Shown here piece after piece: positions 58,194 to 64,000 of a DNA stretch of 64,000 nt. The DNA comes from CAZJRB01 sp964547995 (GTDB lineage: Bacteria; Planctomycetota; Planctomycetia; Pirellulales; Thermoguttaceae), in NCBI GenBank assembly GCA_964547995.1, contig CAZJRB010000002.1, positions 1 through 64,000 on the forward strand, in the 5' to 3' direction. Under the pieces are notes generated by a model that saw only the letters and a program-made list of their open reading frames with translations, was not told the DNA's origin and ran no database searches. The translations under genes were made by a program, and so were the position numbers. Numbering within the stretch: position 1 is the stretch's first letter; each line of letters begins with the position of its first letter.

Positions 58194-58215
58194 AACCATG
58201 CACGAAGGAGATGCC

Positions 58216-59577
58216 ATGAATGTTGTCCGAATTTGTTTGACACTTGTGATTCTTGCCCTGCTGGCGATCGCTCCGGCTGCGGCAGCCGAGAAACCGAATA
58301 TCATTTACATCATGGTCGACGACCTCGGCTACGGCGACCTGGGCTGCTACGGCCAGCAGCAGATCAAGACGCCGAACATCGACAAACTCTGTGCCGAGGG
58401 GATGAAGTTCACCGATCACTACGCCGGGAGCACCGTCTGTGCCCCGTCGCGGTGTTGCCTGATGACCGGCCTGCACACCGGCCACGCCCAGGTCCGCGGC
58501 AACCGCGAAGTGCGGCCGATGGGCCAGTGGCCGCTCGAGGCCGACACCGTTACCGTCGGCAAGCTGCTCCAGAAGGCCGGCTACGAGACGGCCCTGGTCG
58601 GCAAGTGGGGGCTCGGCGGGCCCGGCTCGTGCGGCATTCCCAACAAACAAGGCTTCGATTTTTTCTACGGCTACCTCTGCCAGCGCCACGCCCACAACTA
58701 TTACCCCGAGTTCCTATTCCGCAACGAGGAGCGCGAGCCGCTCCGCAACAAGATCGACAAGCCCCGCGAGGACGGCGCCGGCGTGGCCAGCAAGAAGGTC
58801 GACTACTCGCACGACCTCTGCGCCAAGGAGGCCCTCAAGTTCGTCGAACAGAACAAGGACAAGCCGTTCTTCCTGTACCTTGCGCTGACGATCCCACACG
58901 CCAACAACGAAGCCGGTAACAAGGGGATGGAAGTGCCCGACCTGGGCCAATATGCCGACAAGGACTGGCCCGAGCCTCAGAAGGGCCACGCCGCGATGAT
59001 CACCCGTATGGACGCCGACGTCGGGCGGCTAATGAAAGAACTCAAGCAACTCGGTATCGACGATAAGACGCTTGTGATCTTCACCAGCGACAACGGCCCG
59101 CACGGCGAAGGCGGCGTCAACCCCAACTTCAACGACAGCAACGGCCCCCTGCGCGGCATGAAGCGGTCGCTGTACGACGGCGGCATCCGCGTGCCGTTGA
59201 TCGCCCGCTGGCCCGGCAAGATCAAGCCCGGCACAACGAGCCGCCTGATCTCCGCCTTCTGGGACTTCCTGCCCACCGCCTGTGCCGTCGCCGGGATCAA
59301 GCCGCCGGAGGACATCGACGGCATCAGCTATCTGCCGACCCTGCTGGGCAAAGACGGCGAGCAGAAGAAGCATGAAGCCCTCTATTGGGAGTACGGCGGG
59401 GCAACCGCCGTACGCATGGGACCCTGGAAAGGCGTTCGCTACGGCCGGAAGAACCCCGTCCAACTCTACAATGTCGAAGACGACATCGGAGAGCAAAAGA
59501 ACGTCGCCAAAGAACACCCCGACGTGGTCGCCAAAATCGAGTCGATCATGAAGCAAAGCCACGTCGACCCAAAGTAG
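58216..59577 (+). CDS. Secreted sulfatase (453 aa)
   Basis: Type I sulfatase of the arylsulfatase A group. ATG at 58216 with GAAGGAG. Signal peptide residues ~1-22, then PNIIYIMVDDLGYGDLGCYG (metal Asp pair). The formylglycine Cys is in CAPSR at about residue 75, with sulfatase motif TGLHTGHAQVRGN. The second metal site is VIFTSDNGPHGEGG. Acts outside the cytoplasm on sulfated glycans; needs formylglycine-generating enzyme, not in this window. Substrate unknown. Confidence 0.95.
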   Translation: MNVVRICLTLVILALLAIAPAAAAEKPNIIYIMVDDLGYGDLGCYGQQQIKTPNIDKLCAEGMKFTDHYAGSTVCAPSRCCLMTGLHTGHAQVRGNREVRPMGQWPLEADTVTVGKLLQKAGYETALVGKWGLGGPGSCGIPNKQGFDFFYGYLCQRHAHNYYPEFLFRNEEREPLRNKIDKPREDGAGVASKKVDYSHDLCAKEALKFVEQNKDKPFFLYLALTIPHANNEAGNKGMEVPDLGQYADKDWPEPQKGHAAMITRMDADVGRLMKELKQLGIDDKTLVIFTSDNGPHGEGGVNPNFNDSNGPLRGMKRSLYDGGIRVPLIARWPGKIKPGTTSRLISAFWDFLPTACAVAGIKPPEDIDGISYLPTLLGKDGEQKKHEALYWEYGGATAVRMGPWKGVRYGRKNPVQLYNVEDDIGEQKNVAKEHPDVVAKIESIMKQSHVDPK

Positions 59578-59608
59578 CAGGCATATTGCGAGCATGTGGA
59601 AATCGATT

Positions 59609-59727
59609 TTGGAGTGCGGTGACTTGTCACCGCTTTCCTTTTTCGTAACGGTTTCCTCCCGAAACCGCGAGTTCTACAAGTAGACGTGGAAAGAAACACA
59701 AAGCGGTGACAAGTCACCGCACTCCAA
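59609..59727. repeat. Perfect 28-bp inverted repeat, palindromic arms
   Basis: Arms 59609-59636 and 59700-59727 are exact reverse complements with a 63-base spacer. Each arm is itself palindromic (GCGGTGAC TT GTCACCGC). The structure resembles a miniature mobile element of about 119 bp. It lies between sulfatase and the FAD-dependent gene. Confidence 0.85.
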
Positions 59728-59737
59728 GGACTTCATC

Positions 59738-62083
59738 ATGTTACTTCGAATAACGACAATCGCTGTCGTGCTGTCCCTGGCGATTCCGCTCGCCGCCGCC
59801 GAAAACACCATCCTGCTCGAAGCCGAGATGTTCGACGACTACGGCGGGTGGGTCGACGACTCGCAGTTCATGGACCAGATGGGCTCGCCGTATCTCCTGG
59901 CCCACGGATTGGGGGTTCCGGTCGGCGATGCCACGACGGCGCTCGAAGTGCCCGCCGCCGGAAAGTATCGCGTCTGGGTCCGCACGCGCGACTGGGTTGC
60001 GACGTGGAAAGCGCCAGGCGCGCCGGGGCGTTTCCAATTGCTCGTCGATGGAAAACCCTTGAAGACCACGTTCGGTACCGAGGGCGCCGCGTGGCACTGG
60101 CAAGATGGCGGTACGATCGACCTTCCGGCCGGCAAAATCACCATCGCCCTGCACGACTTGACCGGCTTCGAGGGCCGGTGCGACGCGATCGTCTTGACGA
60201 CCGACGACAAGTTCACCCCGCCGAACAAGGACCCCGAGATGGCCGCCTTTCGCCGCAAACTGCTCGGGCTGCCCGAAAAACCCGACGACGACAACAAGTT
60301 CGATCTCGTCGTGGTCGGCGGCGGAATCGCGGGCACCTGCGCGGCCATCTCCGCGGCACGCCTCGATCTCAAGGTCGCCCTGATCCAGGACCGCCCGGTG
60401 CTCGGCGGCAACAACAGCTCCGAGGTCCGCGTCTGGCTGCAAGGCGCGCGAAACAAGGAGCCCTACCCGCGAGTCGGCGACGTTGTCCGGGAACTCGAGC
60501 AGAAGAGGCACGCTCACTACGGCCCCGACAACAAGGCCGAACTCTACGAAGACGACAAGAAGCTCGACCTGGTCCGGGCGGAAAAGAACCTCTCGCTTTT
60601 TCTCTGCCACCGGGCGAACGACGTGGAAACCGCCGACGGTTGCATTGTCGCGGTGATCGCGCAGGAGACGAAGACCGGCCGCCGCAAGCGATTCGCCGCA
60701 CGATGGTTTGCCGACTGCACCGGCGACGGCTGCGTCGGGGCCCTGGCCGGCGCCGATTTCGAAATGACCGAAACCGGACACATGGGCCGCTGCAATCTCT
60801 GGAACGTCGCCGACACCGGCAAGCCGTCGCCGTTTCCGCGATGCCCTTGGGCGCTCGACTTGAGCAAGAAGCCCTTCCCCGGTCGCAGCAAGGGCGGGAT
60901 CCGATCACTCGGCGGGTGGTACTGGGAAAGCGGCTTCGATCACGACCCGTTCGAGAAATCGGAGTACATCCGCGATTGGAATTTCCGGGCGACCTACGGG
61001 GCCTGGGACGCGCTGAAGAACGTCGACAAGAAATACCCCAACCACAAGCTCAATTGGCTCGCCCACATCGCCGGCAAACGGGAATCGCGGCGGCTGCTGG
61101 GCGACGTGATCCTCAGCAAGGAGGACCTCCTCAAGGGTCGCAAGTACCCCGACGGCTGCGTGCCGACCGGCTGGAAAATGGACCTCCACCTGCCCAAGAA
61201 GGAGTTCGAGAAAGGCTTTGAGGGCGACGCGTTCATCTCCTACGCGATCTTCACCGGTTACCCGATGCCGTACTGGGTGCCGTACCGGTGCCTCTATTCG
61301 CGCAACGTGCCGAACCTGCTGATGGCCGGCCGCGACGTCAGCGTGACGCACGAGGCCCTCGGGGCCACACGCGTGATGCGGACCGGCGGCTGCATGGGCG
61401 AAGTGGTCGGCATGGCCGCCTCGCTCTGCAAGAAACACGACTGCGACTCTCGCGGCGTCTACAAGAACCATCTCGACGAACTGAAGGAGTTGATGACCCG
61501 CGGCGTTGGCAAGCCTACCCGAGAAAACACAGCAGGGGGCACCCGCCCCCGAACCAACACGACAACTCGATCCGGCCGGGGGCAGGTGTCCCCTCCTATA
61601 TCTTCGCCGTTGAAACTTACCCCGCCCGATTGGCTGAAAACGGCCGGGCCAAACCTCGCCCGAAAGACCACCGTTACCGTCTCCGGCAGCAAGGACACAT
61701 CGACCAACCCGCCTGGCATGATCAACGACGGGCGGATCGATCTGCAAAACGAAACCCGCTGGCTCAGCGACGAAAAGCTTCCTCACCAAATAACCTTCAC
61801 TTGGCAGCAGCCCCAAACCATCAGCGCCGCCCGGATCATCAGCGGCTACCGCCGGGCCAACGGCATCACCGCCCCGATCGCCGGTTTCCATCTCCAATAC
61901 CGCGCCGGCCCCGAGTGGCGCGACGTCCCCCAAACCAAGACCACCGGCAACACCCGCCCCGACTGGCACGCGAAGTTCCCACCAATCAAGACCGACGCCC
62001 TACGTCTCACCGTCACCGCCACCCAAACCAACATCTCGCGGATTTGGGAAGTGGAGGTGTATTATCCACCGAGTTTGCGGTAG
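59738..62083 (+). CDS. Secreted FAD-dependent oxidoreductase with discoidin-like tail (781 aa)
   Basis: FAD-dependent oxidoreductase of the FAD_oxidored type. Signal peptide residues 1-22, a jelly-roll beta domain at about 25-180, then the dinucleotide-binding loop VVVGGGIAGTCAA and DRPVLGGNNSSEVRVW. GRDVSVTHEALGATRVMRTG is the C-terminal FAD block. Residues ~600-620 are a low-complexity linker encoded by an inverted repeat. The rest (about 625-781) has a F5/8-type C shape (ETRWLSDEKLPHQITFTW, ISAARIISGYRR, ISRIWEVEVYY), likely binding glycan. Substrate unknown. Confidence 0.85.
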   Translation: MLLRITTIAVVLSLAIPLAAAENTILLEAEMFDDYGGWVDDSQFMDQMGSPYLLAHGLGVPVGDATTALEVPAAGKYRVWVRTRDWVATWKAPGAPGRFQLLVDGKPLKTTFGTEGAAWHWQDGGTIDLPAGKITIALHDLTGFEGRCDAIVLTTDDKFTPPNKDPEMAAFRRKLLGLPEKPDDDNKFDLVVVGGGIAGTCAAISAARLDLKVALIQDRPVLGGNNSSEVRVWLQGARNKEPYPRVGDVVRELEQKRHAHYGPDNKAELYEDDKKLDLVRAEKNLSLFLCHRANDVETADGCIVAVIAQETKTGRRKRFAARWFADCTGDGCVGALAGADFEMTETGHMGRCNLWNVADTGKPSPFPRCPWALDLSKKPFPGRSKGGIRSLGGWYWESGFDHDPFEKSEYIRDWNFRATYGAWDALKNVDKKYPNHKLNWLAHIAGKRESRRLLGDVILSKEDLLKGRKYPDGCVPTGWKMDLHLPKKEFEKGFEGDAFISYAIFTGYPMPYWVPYRCLYSRNVPNLLMAGRDVSVTHEALGATRVMRTGGCMGEVVGMAASLCKKHDCDSRGVYKNHLDELKELMTRGVGKPTRENTAGGTRPRTNTTTRSGRGQVSPPISSPLKLTPPDWLKTAGPNLARKTTVTVSGSKDTSTNPPGMINDGRIDLQNETRWLSDEKLPHQITFTWQQPQTISAARIISGYRRANGITAPIAGFHLQYRAGPEWRDVPQTKTTGNTRPDWHAKFPPIKTDALRLTVTATQTNISRIWEVEVYYPPSLR
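61534..61594. repeat. Inverted repeat inside coding sequence
   Basis: Arms 61534-61551 and 61577-61594 match as reverse complements at 16 of 18 positions, spacer 25. They lie in the FAD-oxidoreductase gene at the join between the catalytic and discoidin-like domains. In frame without stop, the insert reads as AGGTRPRTNTTTRSG and neighbours. Confidence 0.75.
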
Positions 62084-62159
62084 CGCAAGCCCATGCCTCA
62101 CTTGTGCGGCCTTCTCTCGCTCTGATAGAATCCGGATTGACTTTTGTTCCGCAAGAGTG

Positions 62160-62186
62160 AATCCCGCCGGGCAAGCCGGCGGGATT
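62160..62186. terminator. Hairpin after FAD oxidoreductase gene
   Basis: AATCCCGCCGG (62160-62170) and CCGGCGGGATT (62176-62186) form an 11-bp stem with a GCAAG loop, 77 bases past the stop. No T-run follows, so termination is plausible but not certain; it may be another palindromic repeat. Confidence 0.55.
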
Positions 62187-62305
62187 CGTGGAATATCGAA
62201 TATTATTCGTTGTTCAAACCCCTCCTCTGATTGCAGCCTCGGCCGCGCTAAGTAAAGCGATCGGGATTCCGCAGAGAAAAGGTGGTTTTTGTGCGGAAAG
62301 TGGGG

Positions 62306-62334
62306 TTGACCCGGTTGTGGCAACGGGGTATACG
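62306..62334 (+). promoter_or_regulatory. Sigma70-type promoter for the 62464 gene
   Basis: TTGACC at 62306-62311 and TATACG at 62329-62334, spacer 17. Leader of about 120 bases before the ATG. Confidence 0.5.
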
Positions 62335-62463
62335 GGCCCATTCTCCAACGCTTGTTCGAGTGTCTCGGCATCCGGGGACTCGCATCCGGATTTTTTGCAT
62401 CCCACCTTACGTTCCGCGGCATCCCGCGACTGTGGTTGCCCGCGGCGAATGGAGGCAAACCCC

Positions 62464-64000
62464 ATGGTGTTTTCATCTCACAAGCGGCACGACGCCGGCG
62501 GCACGGGCACACGGGGAATCAACGTTCGCCGCTGCCGCCGGCTTGCGTTCGAGCCGCTCGAGGGCCGGCGAATGTTGTCGGTGGTCCCCGTCGAGCTTTC
62601 CGGCGTCATCATCAACCCGGCCGATCTCGAGCCGGAACGGACCGCCGTCATCAACGGCACGATGTTTTTCGTGGCCGAGGACGCCGCCAACGGACGCGAA
62701 CTCTGGAAAACCGACGGAACCGTCAGCGGGACGGAGATGGTGAAGAACATCGCTCCCGGCGGGGCCAGCTCCAACCCCGAGCACTTGACGAACGTCAACG
62801 GAACACTCTTCTTCACGGCGGACGACGGCGCCAACGGGCGAGAACTCTGGCGCAGCAACGGCACCGAGGCAAAGACCCTGCTGGTGCGAAACATCAGTCC
62901 GGGCAGTTCCAGCTCCAATCCGGAGCAGCTCACCGACGTCAACGGGACGCTGTTCTTCACGGCGTACGAAGGCACCCACGGCCGCGAACTCTGGAAAAGC
63001 GACGGCATCGCCTCGGGCACCGTACTCGTGAAAGACATCAATCCCGGCGGGGCCGGTTCAACACCCCTTTACCTGACCTGTGTCAACGATACCGTTTTCT
63101 TCTCGGCCGAAGAGCCCATCTGCGGCCGCGAACTCTGGATGAGCGACGGGACGGCAGCCGGTACCGTGATCGCCGCCAACATCGCGCCGGGTAGCGCCAG
63201 CTCCAATCCGATGAACCTGGCCGACCTCGACGGCACGCTCATTTTCACGGCGGAAGGACCCACGGGGCGAAAACTCGAGGCCCTGACGCCGGTGCAGATC
63301 GTCGACGACGGGGATGCGGGCTTTAGCACGGTCGGGAATTGGTACCACTATTTCGGCCTGGGATTCGAGGGCGACCTTCATTACAGCTTCAAGGGCATGG
63401 GATTGGATGTGGCCTCCTGGAATTTCACGGTTACGCCGGGGCGGTATCAAGTATCGGCAACCTGGGCTCCCTATCCAAACCGGGCGACCAACGCGCCTTA
63501 CACGATATACGACGGCACAACGAGTTTGCAGACGGTGCGGGTGAACCAGCGGGCCACGCCGAATGACTTCAGTGACCAAGGGGCCGCCTGGGAGACCCTG
63601 GGTACCTTTACCATTGCGAGCGGTACGCTGCTGGTCGAGCTTTCGGACAACGCGAACGGTCTGTTGATTGCCGACGCCGTCCACATCGAGCGAGTGGGCG
63701 ACATGCCGCCGACGCAGATCATCGACGACGGGGATCGAGGCTTCAGCACGGTCGGGGCCTGGTACCACTATTTCGGCCTGGGCTTCGAGGGCGACCTTCA
63801 CTACAGCTTCAAGGGTACGGGATTGGACGTGGCTTCCTGGGTTTTCACGGTTACGCCGGGGCGGTATCAAGTGGCGGCAACCTGGGCCGCTCATCCGAAC
63901 CGGGCGACCAACGCACCTTACACCGTCTATGACGGCGCAACGAGTTTGCAGACGGTGCAAGTGAACCAGCGGGCCGCGCCGAATGACTTCAGCGACCAAG
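62464..64000 (+). CDS. Surface protein, ELWxxDGT repeats and golvesin-C-like modules (partial)
   Basis: Partial gene, 512 codons, open at the window end. GGAGG at 62451-62455 fixes the start. Instead of a signal peptide it begins with a basic region and EPLEGRRMLSVV, an N-terminal LEPRxLLS-type surface motif of planctomycetes. Residues ~60-275 hold five repeats of about 48 residues with the ELWKTDGT-type signature (ELWKTDGT, ELWRSNGT, ELWKSDGI, ELWMSDGT, last one broken). They are followed by tandem ~140-residue modules (VDDGDAGFSTVG ... ITS) matching golvesin C-terminal-like domains. The modules repeat with 420-bp period and near identity. Probable adhesin or cell-surface filament protein. 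Confidence 0.88.
   Translation, partial: MVFSSHKRHDAGGTGTRGINVRRCRRLAFEPLEGRRMLSVVPVELSGVIINPADLEPERTAVINGTMFFVAEDAANGRELWKTDGTVSGTEMVKNIAPGGASSNPEHLTNVNGTLFFTADDGANGRELWRSNGTEAKTLLVRNISPGSSSSNPEQLTDVNGTLFFTAYEGTHGRELWKSDGIASGTVLVKDINPGGAGSTPLYLTCVNDTVFFSAEEPICGRELWMSDGTAAGTVIAANIAPGSASSNPMNLADLDGTLIFTAEGPTGRKLEALTPVQIVDDGDAGFSTVGNWYHYFGLGFEGDLHYSFKGMGLDVASWNFTVTPGRYQVSATWAPYPNRATNAPYTIYDGTTSLQTVRVNQRATPNDFSDQGAAWETLGTFTIASGTLLVELSDNANGLLIADAVHIERVGDMPPTQIIDDGDRGFSTVGAWYHYFGLGFEGDLHYSFKGTGLDVASWVFTVTPGRYQVAATWAAHPNRATNAPYTVYDGATSLQTVQVNQRAAPNDFSDQ
63295..64000 (+). repeat. 420-bp tandem coding repeat
   Basis: A 140-residue module begins at about 63295 (CAGATCGTCGACGACGGGGA) and again at about 63715, in frame. 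The second copy is cut by the window end. Nucleotide identity is high throughout, so the duplication is recent or homogenised. Confidence 0.85.

Larger units (their letters stand above)
57828..58215. other. 388-bp gap before sulfatase
   Basis: Contains the small ORF at 58005-58193 and two hairpins with an AGA loop. No boxes of a confident promoter; the sulfatase start is fixed by GAAGGAG at 58204-58210. Confidence 0.4.
62084..62463. other. 380-bp gap before the terminal surface protein
   Basis: Contains the 62160-62186 hairpin and the 62306-62334 promoter. No gene seen. Confidence 0.5.

Overview
The window looks like a chromosomal segment of a GC-rich planctomycete, probably Pirellulales-like. 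Supporting signs are a Tat-exported Gfo/Idh/MocA oxidoreductase set, a DUF1080 (3-keto-disaccharide hydrolase) lipoprotein-size protein, a formylglycine-type sulfatase, a HzsA-related CxxCH protein, a surface protein with an N-terminal EPLEGRRML sorting-type motif, an oversized SecA, and an L9 protein with a basic N-terminal extension. The taxonomic call is an inference from gene content; no rRNA is present and no tRNA gene was recognised by eye.

Layout. 1-1440: two small uncharacterised minus-strand genes. 2043-13644: a two-gene plus-strand operon for giant secreted, membrane-anchored beta-rich proteins of one family (1179 and 2689 aa); the second is itself two family units fused head to tail. 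13669-17331: minus-strand PQQ-like propeller protein, xylose-isomerase-like epimerase and Tat-exported oxidoreductase, separated by palindromic repeats. 17557-23821: an MBL-fold hydrolase divergent from secA, then waaA (Kdo transferase). 24038-30308: a second oxidoreductase, a secreted nuclease-like protein, the coupled nucleotidyltransferase-prs pair, an outer-surface protein and a DUF1080 protein. 30501-33854: HzsA-related protein.

34176-42629 is the housekeeping core: rplY-pth-rpsF-ssb-rplI, then an FHA-domain gene, dnaB and bamA. 42727-47998 is minus-strand core: apt, a primary-type sigma factor, rpsA, plsC and cmk. 48237-52693: a GH43-like propeller protein, an esterase-like hydrolase and PPi-dependent phosphofructokinase. 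52732-54335 is an accessory patch: a pRiA4b ORF-3 family protein and a visibly AT-richer HARE-HTH protein with a PD-(D/E)XK-like motif, the best candidate here for a defence effector. 54426-62083: a HAD-like protein, gnd, an SDR, a sulfatase and a FAD-dependent oxidoreductase with a discoidin-like tail. 62464-end: a large surface protein with ELWxxDGT repeats and tandem 140-residue golvesin-C-like modules, cut by the window edge.

A second theme is a high density of intergenic palindromes of several families. Some members supply stop codons to neighbouring genes, one sits inside a coding region as an interdomain linker, and one pair shows a compensatory base-pair change. Carbohydrate-acting genes (oxidoreductases, epimerase, DUF1080, GH43, esterase, sulfatase, SDR) suggest a polysaccharide-degrading lifestyle.
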